Shown here: in pieces, positions 39,401 through 47,626 of the stretch
Numbering within the stretch: position 1 is the first letter of the stretch
How the letters are laid out: each line of letters begins with the position of its first letter
Notes under the pieces: generated by a model
What the model was told of the DNA's origin: nothing
Databases searched by the model: none
Seen by the model: the letters and a program-made list of their open reading frames with translations, nothing else
Assembly: GCA_001612575.1 (NCBI GenBank)
Contig: LJRV01000194.1
Location: 42,640 to 106,639, forward strand
Direction: 5' to 3'
Source: Streptobacillus notomytis
GTDB taxonomy: Bacteria > Fusobacteriota > Fusobacteriia > Fusobacteriales > Leptotrichiaceae
DNA: 64,000 nt
Position numbers and translations under genes: made by a program

Positions 39401-39619
39401 ATTGTAGGAATTATCTTAGGCTTACTTACTGGAAAATGGTTACATAAAATAGTATTAGTGTCAATGGAGAAAACAAATACGGTTTTTGTTGAAAATATTG
39501 GCTATACACCTTATATATTTTCTATAATATTAACTTTAATTTTTTCTTTTATTTCTTTCGTATTAATACATAGGAAACTTAAAAATATAAATATGATAGA
39601 AGCACTAAAAATGGAATAA
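36413..39619 (+). CDS. Large FtsX-like ABC permease with coiled-coil extracytoplasmic region
   Basis: 1068 aa. A first membrane helix (about 18-40) leads to an outer domain, then a long Lys/Glu/Asn-rich coiled coil (about 225-520) made of irregular KxEIExxKxKIExG-like repeats. A membrane cluster (about 555-680) contains the FtsX-type TRMVDEQRNSIGTYMFLGYSKKEI, another helix is near 735, and three C-terminal helices (about 940-1060) contain NERQRELATIKVIGFFSREV. This is the two-module layout of putative ABC export or lipoprotein-handling permeases. No ATPase gene is adjacent, so the partner must be elsewhere. Confidence 0.85.
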   Translation: MKTNNKDIIREIFKSKTRFLAIFIINLLGISTFIGLNVLSKDMYKTIDTLYNISNVADVTVSSNIALNQDDLKILNNLEYVSDIEYGYNEEIYIDNSKDILNLKNIPEKISKLKLIKGRFPDSINEIIIEYQLKDKYVINEKINGKFKIVGYYENVENRLLNSKVQAFKGYNVSSVNGYTLKKYFKDREYSFANIKLKTDFSTYKSEYNEYVFEKKIDIQNKIYKNSKMKLEEFLSEKYENINSGKKKIEDAKNEIIENENKIIKAKNEIKLAEKKLVSNINEFEGAYDKFYNNEIKINNKKAELIKRQHDLKESLSKVEEGLKELEINKGKINSGLGEIEKGFLVINENQKKIEDSKKEVFKNKEYVASLKSSIFVSKKRIENSKNKIEQAIKDIELGENKLKTEFENLKDKKSELIKNLTFIENKKNELEYNKKKINDGLNHIKIGIEKLEEGNKRLIEEKNKFNTEYDKNLDEINKGKKEIQNSKNKIKNAEKIFEKEKVKVNKTIEKTLNDININERKLKSLNLIYFINTRIDNPNYSSFIESVESLNIISKLFPIIFYLIVILVSTTTMTRMVDEQRNSIGTYMFLGYSKKEISKKYYIYALIPTILGITLGIYFGIHSIPKFIYTAFKAGSISMYNDLLIVFDMKIVLISIFASILSTILSVYLSLRNDFNIEIADLLKPKIPKQGSNILLEKIKIFWNNLSFSNKISLRNIFRYKGKMIMNILGITGCTALIFLGFAIKNSFSEISELQYNKIRNFHAEINLKNHLNKNEINKVTDLINKDFTVLSLESINAKFSINSKENNIKIYIVNDANLNDFFYLSNKIDDKGVLISKRALTLMGKNIEDEILVNDLVGNEYNLNVSNTIENYQGNYIFLTKTFYEKNLQKKYKVNTLIVKENNKSLDYLLDYDEVQSISLNREYKEVFDKISESLNFIVVFIILLSALLSVVVTYNLLEINVNERQRELATIKVIGFFSREVSLYIYKEIFILTIVGIILGLLTGKWLHKIVLVSMEKTNTVFVENIGYTPYIFSIILTLIFSFISFVLIHRKLKNINMIEALKME

Positions 39620-39624
39620 TTGCT

Positions 39625-39647
39625 AATGCCACATTTGTGGCATTTTT
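39625..39647 (+). terminator. Terminator after the FtsX-like gene
   Basis: AATGCCAC / GTGGCATT with a 4-nt loop followed by TTT. Confidence 0.8.
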
Positions 39648-39649
39648 AT

Positions 39650-39678
39650 TTGAAAAAATGGCAAAAATATGTTAAAAT
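39650..39678 (+). promoter_or_regulatory. Promoter for the 39.7 kb exported protein
   Basis: TTGAAA, a 17-bp spacer and TAAAAT. Confidence 0.55.
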
Positions 39679-39703
39679 GTAATCGAATAGGAGGATGATA
39701 TTC

Positions 39704-40072
39704 ATGAAAAGATTTTTGTTAATGGTTTTAACTATTATTGGAATTACATCTTTTTCAAATTATAATGATGGGAAGTACGAAGCAATTTATAAAAAAGATG
39801 GCTATATATTAACAATGAGAATTATTGTGAAAAATTCTAAAATTCTTTCTGTTGATTTTGATAAAGTTGATGAAAAGGGAGTTAAATTATCTACTAAAAA
39901 TAGTGAATTTAGAGAAAAAAAAGATATAGTAAAAAAATATATAGTAAAAAATCAAAGTTTTGAGAATTTACCAGATATATACGATAAGGATTCTAACAAG
40001 GAATTTCAGACTTTAATAGAATATTTAATTGAAAAATGTAAGTCATCAAAGCCAGGGTATTTTGAAATTTAA
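39704..40072 (+). CDS. Small exported protein, possibly FMN-binding-like
   Basis: Signal peptide MKRFLLMVLTIIGITSFS followed by YNDGKYEAIYKKDGYILTMRIIVKNSKILSVDFDKVDEKG. The pattern DGxYxA...I.IknxkIxxVdfd is like the small FMN-binding or membrane-lipoprotein domains of Firmicutes and Fusobacteria. The usual Ser/Thr flavin-attachment motif is not evident, so cofactor binding is unproven. Length 122 aa from the ATG at 39704, which follows AGGAGGATGATATTC. Monocistronic. Confidence 0.7.
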   Translation: MKRFLLMVLTIIGITSFSNYNDGKYEAIYKKDGYILTMRIIVKNSKILSVDFDKVDEKGVKLSTKNSEFREKKDIVKKYIVKNQSFENLPDIYDKDSNKEFQTLIEYLIEKCKSSKPGYFEI

Positions 40073-40076
40073 AACT

Positions 40077-40103
40077 AGGGGATGCATTTGTTGCATCCCT
40101 TTT
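40077..40103 (+). terminator. Terminator before rsuA
   Basis: GGGATGCA / TGCATCCC with a short loop and TTTT tail. Confidence 0.8.
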
Positions 40104-40119
40104 ACATAAAGGGAAATAT

Positions 40120-40812
40120 ATGAGATTAGATAAATTTTTAGCCAATAGTGGAGTAGGAACTAGAAAAGAAGTTAGAGATATTATTAAAGCTAAAAAAATA
40201 TTTGTTAATGATAAAATTGCAATGTCAGCTGATATTAAAATTGATGAAGTAAAAGATGTTATTAAATATGAAAATAATATAATTAGTTACACTAAATTTA
40301 GATATATTATGTTAAATAAGCCAAAAGGTTATATAAGTGCAACTGATGATAATAAACAAAAAACAGTTTTAGATTTAATTACAGATTTTAAAACATATAA
40401 ATTATTTCCTGTCGGTAGATTGGATATTGATACAGAAGGATTATTACTTTTAACAAATGATGGTGAATTAGCACATAACTTACTCTCGCCTAAAAAACAT
40501 GTTGAGAAAAAATATTATGTTGAATTAAGCTTAGCTATTTCAAGTGTTGATATAAAAAATATTGAAAATGGAATAGATATAGGAGAAGGTATAATTACAA
40601 AGCCTTCTAAAATAATTAAAATTGATGATAATAAATTGTATATAATTATAATGGAAGGTAAATTTCATCAAGTTAAACGTATGTTTAAGGCTGTAAGAAA
40701 TGAAGTTATATATCTTAAAAGAATTTCTATGGGTTCTTTAATATTAGATGAAAATTTAAAATTAGGAGATTATAGAGAACTTACAACAGAAGAATTGAAG
40801 GGGTTATTATGA
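40120..40812 (+). CDS. rsuA: RsuA-family rRNA pseudouridine synthase
   Basis: Isomerises a uridine in rRNA, most likely U516 of 16S. An N-terminal S4 RNA-binding domain (MRLDKFLANSGVGTRKEVRD) is followed by the catalytic domain, with the active-site Asp in GRLDIDTEGLLLLTNDGELAH (Asp102) and the C-terminal EGKFHQVKRMF. Length 230 aa fits RsuA; the related RluB and RluE are alternatives. Overlaps the next gene by 4 nt (ATGA). Confidence 0.9.
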   Translation: MRLDKFLANSGVGTRKEVRDIIKAKKIFVNDKIAMSADIKIDEVKDVIKYENNIISYTKFRYIMLNKPKGYISATDDNKQKTVLDLITDFKTYKLFPVGRLDIDTEGLLLLTNDGELAHNLLSPKKHVEKKYYVELSLAISSVDIKNIENGIDIGEGIITKPSKIIKIDDNKLYIIIMEGKFHQVKRMFKAVRNEVIYLKRISMGSLILDENLKLGDYRELTTEELKGLL

Positions 40813-41636
40813 AAAAAATAGCTTATTTGGGTAATAAAAATAATTTTGAAATTTATAAATTACTACATAATAGAATTAAGGAAGTTAAGAATTTAAATTC
40901 TGAATTATATCATATTGAATATAAATCTAAAAATTGTGAGGAATATTTGGAAGAATATGATGCTGTATTTTTTGAAGACAATTTAAAAAATAAATATGAT
41001 TTTATTTTTAAAAAAGATGATTTGACTCAAAAAATATTTTTAAAGAAATTAGCATTCAAAGAATTACTTAAATATTCAAATTTTAAGGTTGAAAATTCAA
41101 ATATATTGATACTTGAAACTAATGAATATTTTAATGCTATATACGAAGCATTGAAAGAAATTGAAATTGGTAAGTTGCATTTAGCATCTATAAAACAAAA
41201 TAATATAATCAAACTTGAAAAAGGAGATTATTTTAAAAATTTTCTTGATATAGAAAGATTAAATAATATAGATTTAATAATAAATTTAACTGATATTGGA
41301 AGTGTGTTTACTATTGATGAAAGTCCTTTAAAGATGACTACGAATTTAAGTTCTAAATTTGTTTTAGATTTGGTTAAAGTTCCTATAGAGACTACTTTAT
41401 TAAAACAATTCAAATTAAAGGGTTCTACTTTAATTAACGGTATTGATTTAACTATAATTGAAATGATAATGTTGTTATTACTATTATTTGATAGAAAAGA
41501 CATTTACTATTTTGAATTTATAAAACAATTACATATGTTTATTTATAAAAAGATTAATCCAAGAGTTAAAGATAATATGGATGAAATAACGACTTCTAAA
41601 GAATTTTTGAAATTATTGAAAGGAAATATTAAATAA
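40809..41636 (+). CDS. Divergent shikimate-dehydrogenase (AroE)-fold protein
   Basis: 275 aa. The second half follows AroE closely in order: INLTDIGSVF (like NaTplGm), DESPLKM, VLDLVKVPIETTLLKQFKLKG (like vyDlvYnPleTpLLreA.akG) and a final NGIDLTIIEMIML (like dGleMLvyQ). The NADP-binding glycine loop is gone: the segment that should be GAGGA reads ILETNEYFNAI. The N-terminal substrate motif SLSP and the catalytic Lys/Asp pair are not recognisable. It is therefore unlikely to be an active dehydrogenase. Coupled to rsuA and to the next unknown gene by overlapping stop and start codons. Confidence 0.65.
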   Translation: MKKIAYLGNKNNFEIYKLLHNRIKEVKNLNSELYHIEYKSKNCEEYLEEYDAVFFEDNLKNKYDFIFKKDDLTQKIFLKKLAFKELLKYSNFKVENSNILILETNEYFNAIYEALKEIEIGKLHLASIKQNNIIKLEKGDYFKNFLDIERLNNIDLIINLTDIGSVFTIDESPLKMTTNLSSKFVLDLVKVPIETTLLKQFKLKGSTLINGIDLTIIEMIMLLLLLFDRKDIYYFEFIKQLHMFIYKKINPRVKDNMDEITTSKEFLKLLKGNIK

Positions 41637-42352
41637 TGGAAAATTTAAATATAGAATATGAAAAATTACATAATTTTGCTAAATTATTTAACATTGAATA
41701 TGAAGTATATAAAAATGCGGTAGATGCATATAATAAAGATTTAAAAGCTGCTGTTTTAGAGTATATTGGATTTGAGGATACTGAAGGAGAAATAGGAAAT
41801 TATGAAACATTTTTCTATTACTTAATTGCTGAATTAACTAATGGATACTTCCACAACTATAAATCTAAAAATTATACTAAAGGAATGAAAAGATTAGTTA
41901 GTGATTATCTTTATAAATTAAATGATGTTAATTTTGATGATTTTGAAAAAAAAGAAGATGAATATGAAGATGTATTGATAAATATTTTAATATCGGAAAT
42001 TAACTATAATCTAAGAAGTGAAAAAAAATCAATAGTTGGATTTTCTATAGGGCTTGAAAATATTTTTTATTTATTAGTTGACAATAATGTTATAAATGAA
42101 ATGAAAAAAATAGGTTCAGAATTATTAACTGTAATAGATTTAGAATTTTTAGAAAAACAATTAGGAATAATTTATAGACTTAAAGAAAGTATATCAGCTT
42201 TAGAAGAATATTTACAAAAGGGAGATTATATAATGGAACCAGAAGAAAATAAAGGCAGTTATATTACTCTTTTTGATAAGGCTGTTAGAAAAAATATTGC
42301 CATTAATTATTTAACTGATGATCAGAAAAAAGTATTGAAAGTTGTTCTATAG
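41636..42352 (+). CDS. Acidic protein of unknown function (238 aa) upstream of dnaX
   Basis: Soluble, acidic and mostly helical; it has no signal peptide, cysteine cluster or P-loop. I do not recognise it. It contains EYIGFEDTEGEIGNYETFFYYL near residue 41 and a helical end LTDDQKKVLKVVL. The start overlaps the AroE-like stop by one base (TAATG), and dnaX follows after 12 nt. Position suggests a link to translation or replication functions, but no more can be said. Confidence 0.75.
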   Translation: MENLNIEYEKLHNFAKLFNIEYEVYKNAVDAYNKDLKAAVLEYIGFEDTEGEIGNYETFFYYLIAELTNGYFHNYKSKNYTKGMKRLVSDYLYKLNDVNFDDFEKKEDEYEDVLINILISEINYNLRSEKKSIVGFSIGLENIFYLLVDNNVINEMKKIGSELLTVIDLEFLEKQLGIIYRLKESISALEEYLQKGDYIMEPEENKGSYITLFDKAVRKNIAINYLTDDQKKVLKVVL

Positions 42353-42364
42353 AGGAGAGGAAAA

Positions 42365-43738
42365 ATGGATAATATAACATTATATAGAAAATACAGACCT
42401 CAAAATTTTTCTGAGTTATACGGACAAGAACATATAGTAAGAGCAATAAAAAATAGTTTAGATAATGATAAATTATCACATGCCTATTTATTTAATGGTC
42501 CACGTGGAGTTGGTAAAACTACTATTGCTAGATTGATTGCAAAAGGTGTAAATTGTAATGTTGCAATTACATCTAATCCTTGTGATTCTTGTGAAAATTG
42601 TAAAGAAATTACTAAAGGAATAGCTGGAGATATCATTGAAATAGATGCAGCATCAAATAGAGGTATAGATGAAATTAGAGATTTAAAAGAAAGTACAGGA
42701 TATTTGCCAGTTAAATGTAGAAAAAAAGTATACATAATAGATGAAGTTCATATGTTAACAAAGGAAGCATTTAATGCATTGCTTAAAATATTAGAGGAAC
42801 CACCTAAACATATTATTTTTATTTTAGCTACAACAGAAATTGAGAAGATACCTGATACGGTTATTTCTCGTTGTCAAAGATATGATTTTAAAACTATTAG
42901 TGAAAATGACATAATTAGTATGTTAAGAAAAGTTGCTGAAAATGAAAATATTAATATTGATACTGAAAGTTTAGAATTAATTTATTCTAAATCAGAGGGA
43001 TCTGCAAGAGATTCCTTTTCTATATTTGAACAAGTAACTTCAAATTATTATAACGAAGATGAAATAACTATAGATAAAACTGAAAAAGCATTAGGTGTTG
43101 TATCTAAAGTATTTTATAATAATTTTACAACTCTTATACTAGATAACAAAAAAGATGAATTGATATCATTTATAGATAAATTATGGGTTGAAGGTATTCA
43201 AATTGATCAATTTTTAAGAGATTTTTGTAAATATATTAAACAACAAAATATTGATTTAGAAATTAAAATTAATATTATTTCAAATATTTTAGAAATATTA
43301 GTTAAATATAAGCATGAAGAAGATAAAAGATTGTTGGCATATATAATAATAAATAAAATTCTAAAAAATAATGATAGGACTATAAATATTGCCCCAATTC
43401 AAATGAATAATAATTCAGAACCTAAATTTAGTACAGAAAAATGGCAGATTTTTATTAAACATTTACATGAACTAGGTAGACAAAGGTACTATAATTTAAT
43501 AAAAGATACAAAAATTTCTGTTCAAAGTAATAATATTACAATAATAAATGATAGTTCTAATTATTATTTCAGATATTTAAATTCAGAAAATAGTATAGAT
43601 TTTCTTGAAAAAGAACTTGAAAAAAAATTCGGGTTTAAATACAATTTGTTGATTGAAGGTTCAATTGATGAAAAAGAAGAATTTGATGAAGAAATAAAAG
43701 ATAAAATAATGTCTATATTTAATGCTGTAGAAAAGTAA
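42365..43738 (+). CDS. dnaX: DNA polymerase III subunit gamma/tau
   Basis: Clamp-loader ATPase. Walker A GPRGVGKT is at residues 45-52, zinc ligands are C64, C73, C76 and C79, Walker B is VYIIDEVHML, and the SRC sensor motif is in VISRCQRYDF. Domain III continues to about residue 360, followed by a short tau-like tail. Length 457 aa, shorter than E. coli tau; I see no obvious frameshift site for gamma. Ribosome binding site GAGGAGAGG. Followed by rplI and dnaB. Confidence 0.95.
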   Translation: MDNITLYRKYRPQNFSELYGQEHIVRAIKNSLDNDKLSHAYLFNGPRGVGKTTIARLIAKGVNCNVAITSNPCDSCENCKEITKGIAGDIIEIDAASNRGIDEIRDLKESTGYLPVKCRKKVYIIDEVHMLTKEAFNALLKILEEPPKHIIFILATTEIEKIPDTVISRCQRYDFKTISENDIISMLRKVAENENINIDTESLELIYSKSEGSARDSFSIFEQVTSNYYNEDEITIDKTEKALGVVSKVFYNNFTTLILDNKKDELISFIDKLWVEGIQIDQFLRDFCKYIKQQNIDLEIKINIISNILEILVKYKHEEDKRLLAYIIINKILKNNDRTINIAPIQMNNNSEPKFSTEKWQIFIKHLHELGRQRYYNLIKDTKISVQSNNITIINDSSNYYFRYLNSENSIDFLEKELEKKFGFKYNLLIEGSIDEKEEFDEEIKDKIMSIFNAVEK

Positions 43739-43749
43739 GGAGATTATAA

Positions 43750-44202
43750 ATGAAAGTAAAGGTAATTTTAAAAGAAAATATAAAAGGTGTAGGAAAAAAA
43801 GATGAAATAATTGAAGTAAAAGATGGATATGCAAATAACTTTTTATTTGCACAAAATAAAGCTGTTCCTGCAACACCTGAAAATATAAATAAACTTGAGA
43901 GTAAAAAGAATAAAATTTCTAAGAATATAGAAAAAGAAGTTAAAAAAGCAAATGAAATAAAAGAAATTTTAGAAAAAAATACTGTAACACTAAAGGTTAA
44001 ACTTGGAAAAGATGGAAAAGTTTTCGGTTCTTTAGGTGCTAAAGAAATAGAAGAGGCTGTTAAAGAACAACTTAAAGTTGAAATAGATAAAAAGAAAATG
44101 GGTAATGATGCTAGATTAAAATCAATAGGTCTTCACAATGTTGAAATTAAACTTTATGCAGATATAAAAGCAATTTTAAAAGTTAATGTCATAAGTCTAT
44201 AG
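43750..44202 (+). CDS. rplI: 50S ribosomal protein L9
   Basis: N-terminal domain MKVKVILKENIKGVGKKDEIIEVKDGYANNFL is the classical L9 opening that binds 23S rRNA. A long connecting helix and the C-terminal domain (KLGKDGKVFGSLGAKEIEEAV) follow. Length 150 aa. Placed between dnaX and dnaB; rplI-dnaB pairing is widely conserved. Confidence 0.96.
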   Translation: MKVKVILKENIKGVGKKDEIIEVKDGYANNFLFAQNKAVPATPENINKLESKKNKISKNIEKEVKKANEIKEILEKNTVTLKVKLGKDGKVFGSLGAKEIEEAVKEQLKVEIDKKKMGNDARLKSIGLHNVEIKLYADIKAILKVNVISL

Positions 44203-44212
44203 GTGATATTAA

Positions 44213-45604
44213 ATGGAAAAATTTGACAATACCTTACATAATATACATTTTGAACAATCAATTTTAGGTTCTATTTTAATTGATCCAAATTTATTAAGTG
44301 AAATCACATTATCATTAAAACCTAGTGATTTTTATTCAGTAAATAATAGATTAGTTTATGAAGCTATGTTAAAATATGTTGATGAAAAAGATAATTTAGA
44401 TTTAGATATATATGTTTTAAGTGAAATACTTAAAACACAGAATAAACTTGAAAAAATTGGTGGTTTAGACTATTTACTTAATTTAGTTGAATCAGCGTAT
44501 TCTTCTGCAAATGCTTTAATTTATTTAGATACTATACTTGAGTATTCAAAAAAAAGAAAATTATTAGATTTATCTAGAAATATTAATGAACAGCTATATA
44601 ATAATATTGATTCAAAAAATATATTAGAAAATTCACAGCTTGAAATAAGTAAATTATATAATGATGCTACTAATAATGGTGTTATTAGAATAGATTCATT
44701 AGTATACAAAGAATTTGATAGAATAAAATTTTTAAAAGAAAATCCATTGGAAGAAACAAAAATTAAAACAAAATATAGAAGGTATGATGAAATAACAAAA
44801 GGTTTACATCCAGGTAATTTAATTATACTTGCAGCAAGACCATCTGTTGGTAAAACAACCTTATCATTAAATATTGGTTTAAATGTTGCTGAGAGTGGTA
44901 AGAAAGTTTTAATTTTTAGTTTGGAAATGGGTGAAGATGAATTATTAAAAAAATTAATTTCTATTGTAGGAAAGATAGATTTAGAAAAAATTAAGGAACT
45001 TAATTTTATTAGTAATACTGAAATTATGCAAAATTATAGCCAAGCATTAGATAAATTAGCAAAAATGAAGATATTAATTGATGCAGGAGCAACTCCAACT
45101 ATTTCTAATATTAAAAATACATGTAGAAATATACAAAGAGAAGGTGACGATATTGGTCTAATAATTATTGATTATCTTCAGTTAATACAAGGAAATTCAA
45201 GAACAGGTAGTAGAGAACAAGAAATATCTGAGATTTCAAGAGGATTAAAATTGTTGGCTAAAGAATTAAATGTACCTATACTTGCATTATCTCAATTATC
45301 AAGAAAAGTTGATTCACGTGAGGATAAAAGACCTATTTTATCTGATTTAAGAGAATCAGGTTCTATTGAGCAAGATGCAGACCAAGTATTATTTATTTTT
45401 AATCCAGAATATCATCAAGCAAGAAAAAATAATATAGCTGAAGTACAAAAAAATTTATTTCCTATTGAGTTATTGCTTGCAAAACACAGAAATGGACAAA
45501 CTGGAAGTATGGTGTTATTATTTGAAAAGTCTAAACAAACGTTTTTAAACCCTACTCCTGAATTTGAACATAAATATTATACAGAACAAACGGAATCAGA
45601 ATAA
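44213..45604 (+). CDS. dnaB: Replicative DNA helicase DnaB
   Basis: Hexameric fork helicase. The N-terminal primase-interacting domain begins FEQSILGSILIDPNLL. Walker A ARPSVGKTT lies near residue 207, Walker B is LIIIDYLQLIQG, and the arginine-finger region SREQEISEISRGLKLLAKEL and ALSQLSRKVDSREDKRP are intact. No intein. Length 463 aa. Eleven nt after rplI. Confidence 0.97.
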   Translation: MEKFDNTLHNIHFEQSILGSILIDPNLLSEITLSLKPSDFYSVNNRLVYEAMLKYVDEKDNLDLDIYVLSEILKTQNKLEKIGGLDYLLNLVESAYSSANALIYLDTILEYSKKRKLLDLSRNINEQLYNNIDSKNILENSQLEISKLYNDATNNGVIRIDSLVYKEFDRIKFLKENPLEETKIKTKYRRYDEITKGLHPGNLIILAARPSVGKTTLSLNIGLNVAESGKKVLIFSLEMGEDELLKKLISIVGKIDLEKIKELNFISNTEIMQNYSQALDKLAKMKILIDAGATPTISNIKNTCRNIQREGDDIGLIIIDYLQLIQGNSRTGSREQEISEISRGLKLLAKELNVPILALSQLSRKVDSREDKRPILSDLRESGSIEQDADQVLFIFNPEYHQARKNNIAEVQKNLFPIELLLAKHRNGQTGSMVLLFEKSKQTFLNPTPEFEHKYYTEQTESE

Positions 45605-45613
45605 GGAGGAATA

Positions 45614-46933
45614 ATGATAAAAAAAGCAGAGCTACTTGCCCCTGCTGGTAACATGGAGAAATTAAAAGCTGCCTTTCATTTTGGAGCAGATGCAGTATAT
45701 ATAGGTGGAAGAGGATTTAATTTAAGGGGAATGAGTGCAAATTTTACAGATAAACAATTAATAGAAGCCGTGGAATATGCCCATTCTTTAGGCAAGAAGA
45801 TTTATGTAACATTAAATATTTTTGCACATAATCAGGAAGTTAACTACATTCCTAAATTCATTAAATTTTTAGAAAAAGCAAAAGTAGATGCAGTAATAGT
45901 TGGAGATTTAGGAATAATACAACAAGTAAGAGAACATGCACCAAATTTAGAAATACATGTAAGTACACAGGCTAATGCTACAAACTGGATGACAGTTAAG
46001 GCTTATAGAGATATGGGTGCTACAAGAGTTATTCTTGCAAGAGAAATGTCATTACATGAAATCAAACAAATAAAAGAAAAAGTGCCAGATATAGAACTTG
46101 AAGTATTTATACATGGAGCTATGTGTATGGCTGTATCTGGAAGATGTTTACTAAGTAATTATTTTACATCAAGAGATGCAAACAGAGGTATTTGTGCTCA
46201 AGATTGTAGATGGAATTATAAGGTAATAGCAGAAGGACATGAAGAAACTGGAGCACATGATATAATAGAAGATGAAGGTGGAACTTTCATATTTAATGCA
46301 AAGGATTTATGTACTATAGAATTTATAGATAAGATTTTAGAAGCTGGAGTAGATTCTTTAAAAATAGAAGGAAGAATGAAATCTATTTACTATAATTCAA
46401 CAGTTACTAAACAATATAGAGAAGCAATAGATTTATATTATTCAGGAAATTATAAATATAATCCAAAATGGTTATATGAATTACAAACAATAAGTCATAG
46501 ACTATATTCATCAGGATTTTTCTTTGGTTCAACAAATGAATTTGATCAAAACTATAATACTAGTTCATCTTATTCACAAACTTACCAACTAGTCGCAAAT
46601 GTATTAGAAAAGGTTGATTCAAATAAATATAAAGTACAAATTAGAAATAGGATTATAGCATCTGAAGTAGATCTTGAATTAATAAGACCTAACCAAGACC
46701 CTATAAAATTTAGACTTAATGGTTTTTTAAATACAAAAACAGAAGAATTTGAAGAAATAGTTCATCCTAATACAATTGCAATTATTGAAACTGATGTTGA
46801 AATGGGAGAACTTGATTTAATTAGAGTAAAATTACCAGAGGGAGTATCAGATTCAGATATGGATATATCACATACAGATCAATCGGAAAGTGGATTTGTT
46901 CCTAAACAATGTTCTTGTGGTAAAAATAAATAG
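45614..46933 (+). CDS. U32-family peptidase-like protein
   Basis: Family associated with prephenate-dependent tRNA hydroxylation (TrhP type) and with collagenase-like activity. Begins ELLAPAGNMEKLKAAFHFGADAVYIGG. The U32 signature EVFIHGAMCMAVSGRCLLSNY and the conserved cysteines (RGICAQDCRW) are present. C-terminus ends in a CSCGKNK cluster that may bind metal. Length 439 aa. Ribosome binding site AAGGAGGAATA. TrhP is the more likely subgroup, but this is not certain. Confidence 0.85.
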   Translation: MIKKAELLAPAGNMEKLKAAFHFGADAVYIGGRGFNLRGMSANFTDKQLIEAVEYAHSLGKKIYVTLNIFAHNQEVNYIPKFIKFLEKAKVDAVIVGDLGIIQQVREHAPNLEIHVSTQANATNWMTVKAYRDMGATRVILAREMSLHEIKQIKEKVPDIELEVFIHGAMCMAVSGRCLLSNYFTSRDANRGICAQDCRWNYKVIAEGHEETGAHDIIEDEGGTFIFNAKDLCTIEFIDKILEAGVDSLKIEGRMKSIYYNSTVTKQYREAIDLYYSGNYKYNPKWLYELQTISHRLYSSGFFFGSTNEFDQNYNTSSSYSQTYQLVANVLEKVDSNKYKVQIRNRIIASEVDLELIRPNQDPIKFRLNGFLNTKTEEFEEIVHPNTIAIIETDVEMGELDLIRVKLPEGVSDSDMDISHTDQSESGFVPKQCSCGKNK

Positions 46934-46951
46934 CAGAAAGGATATTTTAAA

Positions 46952-47626
46952 GTGAAGGAAAAGATTTTAATCATAGAAGATGATGTAAAAATTTCTAGAA
47001 TCATAGAAGTAGAATTAAAATTTGAAGGTTTTGATGTACAAATTGAAAATGATGGTAAGGAAGGTTTGCTAGCTGCTAAATACAATCATTTTGATTTAAT
47101 ATTATTAGATGTAATGTTACCAAAAATGAATGGATTTGAAATATGTAAAAGAATTAGAGAAGATTCTGATGTTCCGATAATATTTTTGACTGCTAAAGAT
47201 CAAATAACAGATAAGGTTATATCATTTGATTATGGTGCAGATGATTATATTACAAAACCTTTTTCAAATGAAGAATTAATAGCTAGAATAAAGGCTCTAT
47301 TAAGACGTTCAAGTATTAAAAATAAAAAGAGAGAAGATTTTATATTTGAAGATTTAAAAATATCATACACCGCTCATGAAGTATACAGAGATGGAGAATT
47401 AATTCAACTTTCTAAAAAAGAATTCGACTTATTAGACTATTTAGTCTTAAATAAAGGTGTAGTTTTAAGTAGAGATAATATATTAGAAGAAGTATGGGGA
47501 TTTGATCAAATTGGAAACAATAATATTTTAGATCTATATATTAAATATTTAAGAGATAAAATAGATAAACCTTATTCAAGAAAATTCATTCAAACAAAAA
47601 GAGGTATAGGATTTGTATTCAAATAA
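46952..47626 (+). CDS. OmpR-family response regulator
   Basis: Receiver domain with Asp10, Asp11, phosphoacceptor Asp53 (LILLDVMLPKMNG), Thr80 and Lys102. A winged-helix DNA-binding domain (about 128-224) follows, with SKKEFDLLDYLVLNKGVVLSR and KRGIGFVFK. Length 224 aa. The start is GTG with AGAAAGGATA upstream. Its end overlaps the sensor kinase gene, so the two form a two-component system. The signal is unknown. Confidence 0.93.
   Translation: MKEKILIIEDDVKISRIIEVELKFEGFDVQIENDGKEGLLAAKYNHFDLILLDVMLPKMNGFEICKRIREDSDVPIIFLTAKDQITDKVISFDYGADDYITKPFSNEELIARIKALLRRSSIKNKKREDFIFEDLKISYTAHEVYRDGELIQLSKKEFDLLDYLVLNKGVVLSRDNILEEVWGFDQIGNNNILDLYIKYLRDKIDKPYSRKFIQTKRGIGFVFK

Noticed and set aside
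42365..43738. Programmed frameshift in dnaX giving gamma
   Set aside because: I saw no A6-type slippery site followed by a strong stem that would yield a gamma-length product.
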